Below are positions 32,633 to 40,963 of a stretch of DNA of 46,717 bases, piece by piece (the first letter of the stretch is position 1; each line of letters begins with the position of its first letter). Below the pieces are notes generated by a model that saw only the letters and a program-made list of their open reading frames with translations, was not told the DNA's origin and ran no database searches. The position numbers and the translations under genes are program-made. The DNA is taken from contig NZ_DLHN01000027.1 of the NCBI RefSeq assembly GCF_002483235.1, forward strand, positions 31,939 through 78,655, given 5' to 3'. This stretch comes from Pedobacter glucosidilyticus. Lineage in GTDB: Bacteria > Bacteroidota > Bacteroidia > Sphingobacteriales > Sphingobacteriaceae.

Positions 32633-32766
32633 AAATTTAATATTTGTATACTAAGACGAGGCTGATGAAAGCTTTGTTACAAAAGCCCTGTAAAATAATT
32701 CTACAGGTATTATTATTGATAATAAAAACATTTCATACCTTAATGAGTAGGATTAAGAAGAAAATT

Positions 32767-32782
32767 ACTATGCTTGCATAGT
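32767..32782. promoter_or_regulatory. Perfect palindrome ACTATGC-TT-GCATAGT upstream of Fe-S operon
   Basis: A 14-base-arm symmetric site (seven bases each side of TT) lies 48 bases before the ATG of the Fe-S gene. Its core TATGC-N2-GCATA recurs before the second TonB receptor. It could be an operator. Confidence 0.4.
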
Positions 32783-32829
32783 TTTTTAAATTTAATCTTT
32801 ATATTAGCTCTATCATCAATTTAAACACT

Positions 32830-34131
32830 ATGCTGGCACAAATTATTTTCATTTTAGCACTTATGGTAGCCATTGCAGCTTTTACCATTAGCATTAAGAA
32901 AATTATCAGGAATATTAATTTGGGTAAACCTATAGACCGTACAGACCATCAACCAGAGCGCTGGAAAAACATGCTTAAGGTAGCACTTGGGCAAAGTAAA
33001 ATGACTGCGAGGCCTGTGGCGGGCATCATGCACATTTTGGTTTATGTGGGTTTCATCATCATCAATATAGAAGTTTTAGAAATTGTAATTGATGGTATTT
33101 TTGGTACACACCGCGTGTTTTCTTTTTTAGGGAGTTTCTATAACTTCTTGATAGCTTCCTTTGAAATCTTAGCCTTATTAGTTCTTTTGGGCGTATTTGT
33201 TTTCTTGGCGAGAAGGCTGGTATTACAGCTTAAACGTTTCAGTGGTGTGGAAATGACTGCCTGGCCAAAATCAGATGCTATTTATATTTTAGTGATTGAG
33301 GTTTTATTGATGTCTGCCTTTTTAACCATGAATGCAGCAGATTATAAATTACAACAAGCAGGTGCTAGTCATTACGCCCTTGCAGGCAGCTTCCCTGTAT
33401 CGCAGTTTATTTTACCTTTATTGCCTACAGATATGGATACTTTAATTTTAATCGAACGCTTTTGCTGGTGGTTCCATATCTTAGGTATATTGGCTTTCTT
33501 AAACTATTTGCCATTTTCTAAACATTTTCATATCATTTTAGCATTTCCAAACACGTGGTATGCTAAACTTACTCCAAAAGGTGAATTTAACAATATGGAA
33601 ACTGTGTCTCACGAAGTAAAAGCTATGTTAAATCCATCTTATACACCTCCTGCTCTTGATGCCAACAATAAATTTGGGGCTAAAGATGTACAAGACTTAA
33701 ACTGGGTGCAATTGATGAATGCTTATACCTGTACAGAGTGCGGTAGATGTACCTCTTCTTGTCCGGCTAATATAACAGGTAAACTATTATCTCCCAGAAA
33801 AATCATGATGGATACCCGAGACAGAATGGAAGAGATTGGCAGAAATATAGATAAGCATGGTAAAGATTATCATGATGGTAAAAGCTTATTGGATGACTAT
33901 ATCAGCAGGGAAGAAATTTGGGCTTGTACCACTTGTAACGCTTGTGTAGAAGCTTGTCCGGTAAATATAGATCCGCTTTCTATCATTTTAGATTTAAGAC
34001 GCTATGCAGTAATGGAAGAATCTAATGTAACGGGAAGCTTAAACGCGATGTTCTCTAATATCGAGAATAATGGTGCTCCTTGGAAATATTCGCCTGCAGA
34101 TAGATTTAATTGGGCAAATAAAGAGGATTAA
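32830..34131 (+). CDS. Membrane-bound Fe-S oxidoreductase, HdrC/HdrE-like
   Basis: The 433-residue product has an N-terminal half of about five membrane helices (residues 1-235), resembling quinone- or haem-interacting membrane subunits, and a C-terminal half with two [4Fe-4S] motifs: Cys301-304-307-311 (CTECGRCTSSCP) and Cys366-369-372-376 (CTTCNACVEACP). It likely passes electrons between menaquinone and a soluble partner. The next gene, 109 bases downstream, encodes a CCG-domain protein, and the pair resembles heterodisulfide reductase HdrC-HdrB or LutA-type modules. No methanogenesis is implied; in Bacteroidota such pairs have been linked to anaerobic or flavoprotein electron transfer, but the partner here is unknown. 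Confidence 0.83.
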   Translation: MLAQIIFILALMVAIAAFTISIKKIIRNINLGKPIDRTDHQPERWKNMLKVALGQSKMTARPVAGIMHILVYVGFIIINIEVLEIVIDGIFGTHRVFSFLGSFYNFLIASFEILALLVLLGVFVFLARRLVLQLKRFSGVEMTAWPKSDAIYILVIEVLLMSAFLTMNAADYKLQQAGASHYALAGSFPVSQFILPLLPTDMDTLILIERFCWWFHILGILAFLNYLPFSKHFHIILAFPNTWYAKLTPKGEFNNMETVSHEVKAMLNPSYTPPALDANNKFGAKDVQDLNWVQLMNAYTCTECGRCTSSCPANITGKLLSPRKIMMDTRDRMEEIGRNIDKHGKDYHDGKSLLDDYISREEIWACTTCNACVEACPVNIDPLSIILDLRRYAVMEESNVTGSLNAMFSNIENNGAPWKYSPADRFNWANKED

Positions 34132-34240
34132 ATTTTAAGACAAAAAGATAAAGAGAAGATAGATAAAAGAGTAAAGACACTTAACGATGTTAAAGATTTC
34201 ACCACAGAAACCGATAACTGGCAACTAACAAAGATAACCA

Positions 34241-35029
34241 ATGATACAAGTACCAACCATAGCAGAGATGATGGCTGCGGGCGAAGAACCAGAAATTTTA
34301 TTTTGGGTAGGCTGCGCCGGTAGTTATGATGAAAGAGCACAAAGAGTTACACAGGCTTTCGCTAAGATATTAACGCATTGTCATATTAAATTTGCCGTAT
34401 TAGGCACAGAAGAAAACTGTACCGGAGACCCTGCAAAAAGAGCAGGTAACGAATTTCTTTTTCAAATGCAGGCCATGATGAATATCGAAGTTTTGAATGG
34501 TTATCATATCAAAAAAATTGTGACGGCTTGCCCACATTGCTTTAACACCATTAAAAATGAGTATCCAAATTTAGGAGGTCATTATGAAGTGATTCACCAC
34601 ACGCAATTGATACAAGAACTTATTGATGCTGGTAAATTAAAAGCAGAAAACGGAGAGCCTTTTAAAGGTAAAAAAATAACCTATCATGACCCTTGTTACT
34701 TGGGCAGAGCAAATGGTGTATATGAAGCGCCTAGAAAAGTATTGGAAGTTTTAGATGCCGATTTGGTAGAAATGAAACGTTGCAAGCAAAACGGACTTTG
34801 CTGTGGCGCAGGTGGTGCCCAAATGTTTAAAGAACCAGAAAAAGGCAAAAAAGATGTAAATATTGAAAGGATGAATGATGTGTTAGAAAGCAAAGCATCG
34901 GTTGTGGCGGTGGGTTGTCCTTTTTGTATGACTATGATGAAAGATGGCGTTAAACATTTTGAAAAAGAACAGGAAATTGAAGTATTAGATATTGCCGAAA
35001 TTACCGCCAGAAATAATAATCTAATTTAA
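34241..35029 (+). CDS. CCG-domain Fe-S protein, HdrB/LutA-like
   Basis: The 262-residue soluble protein has two cysteine-rich (CCG) domains. The first spans FWVGCAGSYDERAQ, EENCTGDPAKRAG and CPHCFNTIKNEYP; the second spans YHDPCYLGR, GLCCGAGGAQMF and VGCPFCMTMM. Paired CCG motifs of this kind hold a non-cubane iron-sulfur cluster in heterodisulfide reductase HdrB and related lactate or glycolate oxidase subunits. It follows the membrane Fe-S gene on the same strand and ends at a strong terminator, so the two likely form one complex at the inner face of the membrane. The substrate is not evident. Confidence 0.85.
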   Translation: MIQVPTIAEMMAAGEEPEILFWVGCAGSYDERAQRVTQAFAKILTHCHIKFAVLGTEENCTGDPAKRAGNEFLFQMQAMMNIEVLNGYHIKKIVTACPHCFNTIKNEYPNLGGHYEVIHHTQLIQELIDAGKLKAENGEPFKGKKITYHDPCYLGRANGVYEAPRKVLEVLDADLVEMKRCKQNGLCCGAGGAQMFKEPEKGKKDVNIERMNDVLESKASVVAVGCPFCMTMMKDGVKHFEKEQEIEVLDIAEITARNNNLI

Positions 35030-35042
35030 AAACCCTCATCAT

Positions 35043-35075
35043 CCAGCATCTTGTAAAAGGTGCTGGGTTATTTTT
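35043..35075 (+). terminator. Intrinsic terminator of the Fe-S operon
   Basis: CCAGCATCTT and AAGGTGCTGG pair over ten positions (one G-U) around a GTAA tetraloop, then GTTATTTTT follows. It starts 13 bases past the stop codon. Confidence 0.88.
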
Positions 35076-35298
35076 ACCTACTTACAGAAATAGATTCTAT
35101 TTTCGGAGCTGAAGAGTTTTTGTAATTTATTAATCTGCCATCTTCTTGCATCAAACTGTCTTTGGCATTCTTATACTTTTTATAACTTACTTGATTTTGC
35201 TGAGCAACATCTTCACTTAACCAAATGTTTAAAACCAAGGTATGCGTAATCAGTAGTGCACAAATCAGAATAATAAAACTTATTTTACCGAACTTCAT
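35074..35298 (-). CDS. Small single-pass membrane or exported protein, unknown
   Basis: The 74-residue product has one hydrophobic segment near the N terminus (residues 6-27, ISFIILICALLITHTLVL) followed by a short polar tail rich in Lys, Ser and Asn, predicted to face the periplasm. I recognise no family. Its 3' end touches the T-run of the facing Fe-S operon terminator. Real coding status is likely but not certain because it is short and isolated. Confidence 0.55.
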   Translation of the reverse strand: MKFGKISFIILICALLITHTLVLNIWLSEDVAQQNQVSYKKYKNAKDSLMQEDGRLINYKNSSAPKIESISVSR

Positions 35299-35367
35299 TT
35301 AAATCGTTATAAATAATAACACTAAAATAAGAAAAAATATCAATTAAAAGCATGATTAAAGAGTATT

Positions 35368-35817
35368 TTAATAATTTTCTCTTAAAAAATCAAAGCTTTT
35401 ATTTAATGAATTAAGCTCTTCTTCTGAAATCCCTCTTAAAGGAAGATGAATTTCATGAGCCATGGAATCAACGTCACCAGATGGATCTCTATAGCTTTGA
35501 AATATCACAGAAGATGGTTCGCAAACTACGCTTAACCAACCCGATTTTTCATTTCCAAAATAATTTAACTTTTGAACTTTTTCTATTCTTACGGAATAGT
35601 ACTCTGTTTTGTTACTTGCTAAAATTCTTTTGTAACGTAAAAAACCATTATTGTTAACTTCCAGCGTAAATGATTTACTCCCAATGAATCGGTCTGCATC
35701 GTATTTTCTAAGAAGCTCTTCTATTTGCTTTCTATAAAAACTTTTAAGCTCATCGGTATCATTCAGAACACCAAGGAAACTCCAGAAAACAAAACTTAAG
35801 ACATAAAGTAAATTCAC
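35368..35817 (-). CDS. Exported protein of unknown function
   Basis: The 149-residue product starts at a GTG (35817); the overlapping ATG at 35821 is in another frame that closes after 20 codons. The first 18 residues are hydrophobic (MNLLYVLSFVFWSFLGVL) and look like a signal sequence without a clear cleavage site. The mature part mixes a charged helix (about 22-40) with several beta strands (FTLEVNNNGFLRYKRI, EYYSVRIEKVQKL) and ends with an acidic helix. No motif or family is recognised. It stands alone between the small membrane protein and a divergently oriented gene. Confidence 0.65.
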   Translation of the reverse strand: MNLLYVLSFVFWSFLGVLNDTDELKSFYRKQIEELLRKYDADRFIGSKSFTLEVNNNGFLRYKRILASNKTEYYSVRIEKVQKLNYFGNEKSGWLSVVCEPSSVIFQSYRDPSGDVDSMAHEIHLPLRGISEEELNSLNKSFDFLRENY

Positions 35818-35940
35818 GCATTAAATTTAATGCAACTATTAAAAAAACAAGAAATATATTTTTCCACTTATTAACTCCATCTTAATGTAAACTCTTACAA
35901 TCATCATCCAGATCATGTTTAGAATTACTAATTTTACGGT

Positions 35941-36426
35941 ATGAAATTTCACCCACTTTCTAGAGTTTGGATTTATCAATCAGACAGAGTTTTTACTGAT
36001 GCTGAAGTAAAAGAACTAGAGCAATTATTAGCAGATTTTACCGCTGGTTGGCAAGCGCATCAACAACAATTAAAAGCTGGCTTTGAAATTAAATATAATC
36101 GTTTTATTGTTTTAATTGTGGATGAGCGTGAGGCTGGAGCTAGTGGCTGTTCTATTGATAAATCTGTTCATTTAATGAAAGAAATTCAGGAAAAATATCA
36201 AGTTAATCTTTTCGACAGGTTTAATATAGCTTATAAAGAACAAGAGGAAGTAAAAACTGTAAATCGTGATGCTTTTGAGGCTCTTATAGCGGTAGGAAAA
36301 ATTAATCAAAACACGATTGTTTTCAACAATCTAGTTCAAAATTATCAAGAATATCAGGATAAGTGGGAAGGTAAGTTTATAAATAGCTGGCATCAAAGGG
36401 TATTTTCGTTACCTCAAAGCATTTAA
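35941..36426 (+). CDS. Conserved Bacteroidota protein, labelled ABC transporter ATPase in databases
   Basis: The 161-residue product resembles a small cytoplasmic family conserved in Bacteroidota, with the hallmark DFTAGWQAHQQQLKAGFEI, FIVLIVDEREAGASGCSID and the FDRFNIAY stretch. As I recall, homologues are often annotated as ABC transporter ATPase, but no Walker A, Walker B or ABC signature is present, so that name is unsupported. The invariant-looking SGCSID could hold a functional Cys. It is monocistronic and converges on mtgA with a four-base overlap. Function unknown. Confidence 0.75.
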   Translation: MKFHPLSRVWIYQSDRVFTDAEVKELEQLLADFTAGWQAHQQQLKAGFEIKYNRFIVLIVDEREAGASGCSIDKSVHLMKEIQEKYQVNLFDRFNIAYKEQEEVKTVNRDAFEALIAVGKINQNTIVFNNLVQNYQEYQDKWEGKFINSWHQRVFSLPQSI

Positions 36427-37121
36427 AACTTAAGTTTTCCTAGATTTCTCATATTTCTTAAAATAAGACCTTGTTTGTAATAAATATAAGTGGTTGGTTT
36501 TAGGGGTGTCCATCTTCTTGGGTTAGGCAAAACTGCAGCTAATAAAGCAGCTTCTCCTTTTAATAGACTTGTGCAAGATTTACCGTAATAAGTTTGGGTA
36601 GCGGCTTCCATTCCGTAAATACCATCTCCGGTTTCAATAACATTAAGATAAACTTCTAAAATTCTTTCTTTAGACCAGAAAATCTCTATCAGCAAGGTAA
36701 AGTAAGCTTCAAAACCTTTTCTGATATATGACCTACCCGGCCATAGAAATACATTTTTTGCTGTTTGCTGGGATATGGTACTACCTCCGCGTATTTTTTT
36801 ACCTTTCTTATTTTTCTGATAAGCTTTTTCTATAGCTTCAAAATCAAAACCATGGTGAATCAAAAATCTGGCGTCTTCTGCTGCTAAAACTGCTTTTTTA
36901 AGATTCATGGAAATGTCTTCAAAATCTTTCCAGTCTTTCTTAAGTTTCCATGTTTTACCTTCTGCTTTTCTCTCAAAACCCCTCTGAATCATCAAATAGG
37001 TAACAGGAGGATTTACAAATATTAACAGGATAACCCAAAATATGCTGATACCGAAAAACCATAACATCAACCTCAGGATGATTTTGGATAGCCTTTGGAG
37101 CAAAGAAGATGATTTTGCCAT
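36423..37121 (-). CDS. mtgA: Monofunctional peptidoglycan glycosyltransferase
   Basis: MtgA polymerises lipid II into glycan strands at the outer face of the inner membrane. From the ATG at 37121 the product has about 232 residues: one N-terminal membrane helix (about 14-40) and a GT51 domain with the catalytic EDARFLIHHGFD region, RGGSTISQQTAKN, and ILEVYLNVIETGDGIYG. An upstream ATG at 37166 lies within the rplI terminator, so it is not used. There is no transpeptidase domain. It follows the rplI unit on the same strand. Confidence 0.93.
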   Translation of the reverse strand: MAKSSSLLQRLSKIILRLMLWFFGISIFWVILLIFVNPPVTYLMIQRGFERKAEGKTWKLKKDWKDFEDISMNLKKAVLAAEDARFLIHHGFDFEAIEKAYQKNKKGKKIRGGSTISQQTAKNVFLWPGRSYIRKGFEAYFTLLIEIFWSKERILEVYLNVIETGDGIYGMEAATQTYYGKSCTSLLKGEAALLAAVLPNPRRWTPLKPTTYIYYKQGLILRNMRNLGKLKF

Positions 37122-37131
37122 ATATGATTTC

Positions 37132-37168
37132 AAAAAAAATGCTTCCTGAAAATTATCAGGAAGCATTT
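37132..37168 (-). terminator. Intrinsic terminator of the rpsF-rpsR-rplI operon
   Basis: AAATGCTTCCTGA and TCAGGAAGCATTT form a perfect 13-base stem with a six-base loop, 22 bases past the rplI stop, followed by eight T residues on the minus strand. Confidence 0.92.
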
Positions 37169-37190
37169 AAATTATTCATGTACCGATAAA

Positions 37191-37634
37191 TTACTCAGCA
37201 ACTACGTCAAAAGGAACTTGTACTTTAACTTCTTTGTGTAAGTTTAAGTTAGCAATGTACTCACCAACAAACTTCACATCAGAATCAAAAGTAATTCTTC
37301 TTCTGTCTACATCAAAGCCTAATTTCTTTAATGCATCTGCAACTTGTATCGTATTAACAGCACCAAAGATTTTACCGCTTTCGCCAGCTTTAGCACCAAT
37401 AGTTAACCTTACATCAGTTAATCTAGCTGCAACAGCATCTGCGTCTTTCTTAATTTTTTCTTGTTTGAACTGAGCTTGTTTGATGTTCTCAGCTAAAACT
37501 TTCTTTGCCGACTCAGTAGCTAAAATAGCTTGACCTTGAGGAATTAAATAATTACGGCCGTAACCTGGCTTTACTGTAACGATATCGTCTTTCTCGCCTA
37601 GGTTTTTTACATCTTGTGTTAATATAACTTCCAT
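37191..37634 (-). CDS. rplI: 50S ribosomal protein L9
   Basis: The 147-residue product shows the L9 layout: an N-terminal RNA-binding domain (MEVILTQDVKNLGEKDD, GYGRNYLIPQGQA), a long connecting helix (about 40-75, with KKVLAENIKQAQFKQEKIKKDADA) and a C-terminal domain (GKIFGAVNTIQVADAL). It is third in the S6-S18-L9 operon and 13 bases after rpsR. Confidence 0.97.
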   Translation of the reverse strand: MEVILTQDVKNLGEKDDIVTVKPGYGRNYLIPQGQAILATESAKKVLAENIKQAQFKQEKIKKDADAVAARLTDVRLTIGAKAGESGKIFGAVNTIQVADALKKLGFDVDRRRITFDSDVKFVGEYIANLNLHKEVKVQVPFDVVAE

Positions 37635-37647
37635 CTGCTTAGCCTCC

Positions 37648-37911
37648 TTATTTTAAACCGTCTGTAACGAAAGGTAATATACCAATTAAACGAGCTCTTT
37701 TAACTGCTTGAGCTACTTTACGCTGATATTTTAAAGAAGTACCAGTTAAACGACGAGGTAAAATTTTACCTTGATCATTGATAAACTTCAATAAAAAGTT
37801 GGCGTCTTTGTAATCGATATACTTGATACCATTTTTCTTAAAACGGCAGTATTTCTTTCTGTTATCCTCCACCTTGGGAGCAGTAACATATTGGATTTGA
37901 TCTTGTGCCAT
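37648..37911 (-). CDS. rpsR: 30S ribosomal protein S18
   Basis: S18 forms a heterodimer with S6 on the platform of the 30S subunit. The 87-residue basic product carries the family core NFLLKFINDQGKILPRRLTGTSLKYQRKVAQAVKRARLIGLP-like sequence (LLKFINDQGKILPRRLTG at about 40-57). Its ATG overlaps the rpsF stop codon by one base, which suggests coupled translation of the two partners. Confidence 0.97.
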   Translation of the reverse strand: MAQDQIQYVTAPKVEDNRKKYCRFKKNGIKYIDYKDANFLLKFINDQGKILPRRLTGTSLKYQRKVAQAVKRARLIGILPFVTDGLK

Positions 37912-38267
37912 TAGTTTGCTGCCTCCGCTTTTTTCTTGTTAAATGCGCCGTTACGTTTTTTCTCGTTATAAGCTACAGCATGTTTATCTAAACGTACTGT
38001 CAAAAATCTCATAACACGCTCATCACGTTTTAACTCTAATTCAAATTTGCCGATAACCTCTCCTGATACCTTGTATTCAGTTAGATGATAATATCCAGTT
38101 GATTTTTTCTCAATTGGATACGCTAGTTTTTTCAAACCCCAATTATCCTCTTGGACAATTTCGGCTCCGTTATCAGTTAACACTTTCGTGAATTTTGCAA
38201 TCACTTCTTTTGCTACTTCTTCTGATAACAATGGGGTAAGAATGATAGTGGTTTCGTATTGATTCAT
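37911..38267 (-). CDS. rpsF: 30S ribosomal protein S6
   Basis: The 118-residue product has the alpha/beta ferredoxin-like S6 fold (MNQYETTIILTPLL, GLKKLAYPIEKKSTGYYHL, DERVMRFLTVRLDKHAVAY) with a basic C-terminal tail. It heads the rpsF-rpsR-rplI operon from a consensus promoter (38303-38333). Its short leader carries a small CCCG/CGGG hairpin that may take part in S6-S18 feedback control. Confidence 0.97.
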   Translation of the reverse strand: MNQYETTIILTPLLSEEVAKEVIAKFTKVLTDNGAEIVQEDNWGLKKLAYPIEKKSTGYYHLTEYKVSGEVIGKFELELKRDERVMRFLTVRLDKHAVAYNEKKRNGAFNKKKAEAAN

Positions 38268-38284
38268 TTCTTACTATTGTTTTA

Positions 38285-38333
38285 CCCGCTTTTACGGGAT
38301 TGCAAAGGTAGAAAACATTTAATTGATAAACAA
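38285..38333 (-). promoter_or_regulatory. rpsF promoter and leader hairpin
   Basis: TTG (38331-38333) and TACCTTTG (38303-38310) are 20 bases apart on the minus strand, matching the Bacteroidota consensus. The start region CAATCCCG equals that of tRNA-Phe. The leader then folds into CCCG-TAAAAG-CGGG (38285-38298). The rest of the 325-base gap to dnaX is A+T-rich, with the dnaX promoter at its right end. Confidence 0.7.
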
Positions 38334-38554
38334 GAGATTAAAAGGATTTTATCTCAAAGAACTCGATGTGGAAGATTTATAATGCCTTCATTTTATTACT
38401 TTTCTAAATAAAAAAGTTATAAAGCCGGGTAATAGTTTTACAAAAAATAAAAGCCTATTCATTCTTAAATAATTGGTATATTAAAAATGAAAAAATTAAT
38501 TTAACAAACCAAAATATAATTCAAACAAAGCATCCAGGATTAATCATTTTTAAA

Positions 38555-38585
38555 TTGCACAATCAAATACATCTTTCTATTTTAG
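38555..38585 (+). promoter_or_regulatory. Possible dnaX promoter
   Basis: TTG (38555-38557), 20 bases, then TATTTTAG (38578-38585) lie directly before the dnaX ATG at 38593. Transcription would begin within a few bases of the start codon, implying a leaderless or nearly leaderless mRNA. Confidence 0.4.
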
Positions 38586-38592
38586 CAACCTG

Positions 38593-40389
38593 ATGGAGAA
38601 CTTTATAGTATCGGCAAGAAAATACAGACCTGTAACATTTGAAAGTGTTGTGGGGCAGCTGCATATTACCAATACTTTAAAAAATGCTATTAAAAACAAT
38701 CAGCTTGCACAAGCATTTTTATTTTGCGGGCCAAGAGGGGTAGGTAAAACTACTTGCGCCAGAATTTTAGCTAAAACCATCAACTGCTTGGATTTAACCC
38801 CTACAGCAGAAGCTTGCGGTACTTGTGCATCTTGTATCTCTTTCCAAAATGGTAATTCTTTTAATTTTCATGAATTAGATGCTGCCTCAAACAACTCTGT
38901 TGATGATATTAGAAATTTAATAGACCAGGTAAGGATACCTCCACAAGCCGGAAAATATAAAGTTTATATCATAGATGAGGTTCACATGCTTTCTCAAAGT
39001 GCTTTTAATGCCTTTTTGAAAACTTTAGAGGAACCACCTTCTTATGCTATTTTTATTTTAGCAACTACAGAAAAGCATAAAATATTACCAACTATATTAT
39101 CGCGTTGCCAAATCTTCGATTTTAACAGGATAAAGGTTGAGGATATGGCCAATCATTTGGCTAAAATTGCCACTAGAGAAGAAATAGCTTATGATCAGGA
39201 CGGTTTACACCTGATAGCCCAAAAAGCAGATGGAGGTTTAAGAGATGCCTTATCTATGTTTGACCAAATTGTTAGTTTTTCTAACAGACAGGTTAATTAT
39301 CAAGCTGTTATTGATAACCTTAATATTCTTGATTACGATTATTATTTTAAGGTTACCGAGTTTTTAATGGCGCAAAATACGCCAGCCGCTTTACTTTTGT
39401 TTGATGAGATTTTAAACAATGGTTTTGATGGGAACAACTTCATTACTGGATTAGCATCGCACTTTAGAAATATATTGGTTTGTAAAGATGCCGCAACGGT
39501 TCAATTATTAGAAGTTAGCGAGAATATCAAACAAAAATATTTGGAGCAGGCTAAATTAGCTTCAGCATCTTTCTTAATAAGTGCATTAAATATTGCCAAT
39601 CAATGCGATTTAAATTATAAAATCAGTAAAAACCAACGTTTACAGGTTGAGCTTACGCTGATTAAGATAAGCCACATCAGTCAAGCGGTAAGCTTAAGCC
39701 AAAACCCTCATGTTCAGCAAATAGCTGAGCAACTAAAAAAAAAACCTGAAAATTTAGCCAGTCCTCAAGCAAACATACCTCTTACTGCTCCTAAACAGGA
39801 TGTACTAGAAAAGGTCGCTCCTACTGTACAAACATCAGAAAAAGCGATAAATCAGGTGGTATCTCAGACAGAAACACCAGCGGCAGAAATAAATATCAAT
39901 CCTAAAACGCTTATTCCAAAATTAGGTGCTACTTTAATACCTAATTTAAAAAATCCTACGGCTATAAAAACCAAAGAACAGCTGGAAGACACTATAGACT
40001 ATCTAACTGGTGATGCTAAGGATGATTTTACAGCAGCGCAGTTTATTGAAGCTTGGGGAAATTTCTCTTTTAAAGCTAAAGCTGATGGTAAAATGAGCTT
40101 GGCCGCTTTAATGATGAACTATACACCCAAATTAAAGGCAGGCTATCAAATAGAGCTAGAGGTAGAGAATAAGTTGCAAGCTAACGAGTTGATTAATGAG
40201 CGAATAGACGTTCTAAACTATCTGCGCAAGCAATTAAATAATTTCTCCATTACTTTAGAACCTATTATTAACGAGAAGCAGGAAGAAAGAAAATTATATA
40301 CCAGCAGAGATAAATACCAACATCTGGTTGAAAAAAACCCTAAACTAGAAGACTTTAGAAGAATTTTCAACCTAGATATTGATTTCTAA
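38593..40389 (+). CDS. dnaX: DNA polymerase III subunit gamma/tau
   Basis: DnaX is the clamp-loader ATPase of the replicase. The 598-residue product has the AAA+ core (about 1-230) with Walker A GPRGVGKT (46-53), four zinc-binding Cys (65, 75, 78, 81), the Walker B IIDEVHML (126-133) and sensor 1/arginine-finger region SRC (170-172). The clamp-loader collar follows (about 235-360), then a Pro/Thr/Gln-rich linker (about 370-450) and a conserved C-terminal domain. No clear AAAAAAG slippery site for a shorter gamma form was found in the linker, although CTAAAAAAAAAACC near 39732 is A-rich. It meets the next gene tail to tail with a one-base gap. Confidence 0.96.
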   Translation: MENFIVSARKYRPVTFESVVGQLHITNTLKNAIKNNQLAQAFLFCGPRGVGKTTCARILAKTINCLDLTPTAEACGTCASCISFQNGNSFNFHELDAASNNSVDDIRNLIDQVRIPPQAGKYKVYIIDEVHMLSQSAFNAFLKTLEEPPSYAIFILATTEKHKILPTILSRCQIFDFNRIKVEDMANHLAKIATREEIAYDQDGLHLIAQKADGGLRDALSMFDQIVSFSNRQVNYQAVIDNLNILDYDYYFKVTEFLMAQNTPAALLLFDEILNNGFDGNNFITGLASHFRNILVCKDAATVQLLEVSENIKQKYLEQAKLASASFLISALNIANQCDLNYKISKNQRLQVELTLIKISHISQAVSLSQNPHVQQIAEQLKKKPENLASPQANIPLTAPKQDVLEKVAPTVQTSEKAINQVVSQTETPAAEININPKTLIPKLGATLIPNLKNPTAIKTKEQLEDTIDYLTGDAKDDFTAAQFIEAWGNFSFKAKADGKMSLAALMMNYTPKLKAGYQIELEVENKLQANELINERIDVLNYLRKQLNNFSITLEPIINEKQEERKLYTSRDKYQHLVEKNPKLEDFRRIFNLDIDF

Positions 40390-40390
40390 A

Positions 40391-40795
40391 TTACTTTAAG
40401 AATTTAGGATAACCTTCTTCATCTAAATCATCACGACTATCTTCTGGAGTACGAGCAATCTCTTCATCTTTTTTACTGATTTTAAGATTTTCCTCCCCTG
40501 TAATGTGCATCCCTAATTTATCGGCATCGTGTTCTAAAGAAGCATTTTTATCATATTCATCGCCAACATAAGGATTAGATTCATCATAATCAGAACTATA
40601 ATCATTGGCAGCAGTATCATAAGGGTCTGGATGCTCATATCCTACTTCCTGAGCTTCTTCTGGATCTACATCCAACTCAAAACTACCTTCCTTAGGGTTA
40701 TATTTTAGATTTTGAGCCTCGTTATCAACTAGATTAGACTCTTGGTTACGGTTAAACCGCTCGTTATCGTGGTTTATTTGCTTTTTATTTTCCAT
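40391..40795 (-). CDS. Acidic, probably disordered protein of unknown function
   Basis: The 134-residue product is highly acidic and polar, with many Asp, Glu, Asn and Tyr residues (EHPDPYDTAANDYSSDYDES around 54-73) and no hydrophobic core or membrane helix. It begins with a short basic-polar stretch (MENKKQINHDNERFN) and ends EEGYPKFLK. Such composition points to an intrinsically disordered cytoplasmic protein. I recognise no family or motif. It converges on dnaX with a one-base gap and diverges from icd. Confidence 0.7.
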   Translation of the reverse strand: MENKKQINHDNERFNRNQESNLVDNEAQNLKYNPKEGSFELDVDPEEAQEVGYEHPDPYDTAANDYSSDYDESNPYVGDEYDKNASLEHDADKLGMHITGEENLKISKKDEEIARTPEDSRDDLDEEGYPKFLK

Positions 40796-40963
40796 GGTTT
40801 ATCATTTTAAGTAATTGTAAATCATGTTGTACTATAAATATGCCAAAACACAAAAATTAAGACCTTAACATTACAAAAAACAGCTAGGCCAAAAGCTCGC
40901 ATTAAAAATCAATTCTTATATTTACGCCTCATTTTAGTGGGATAAAACAAAAACAAATAAATA

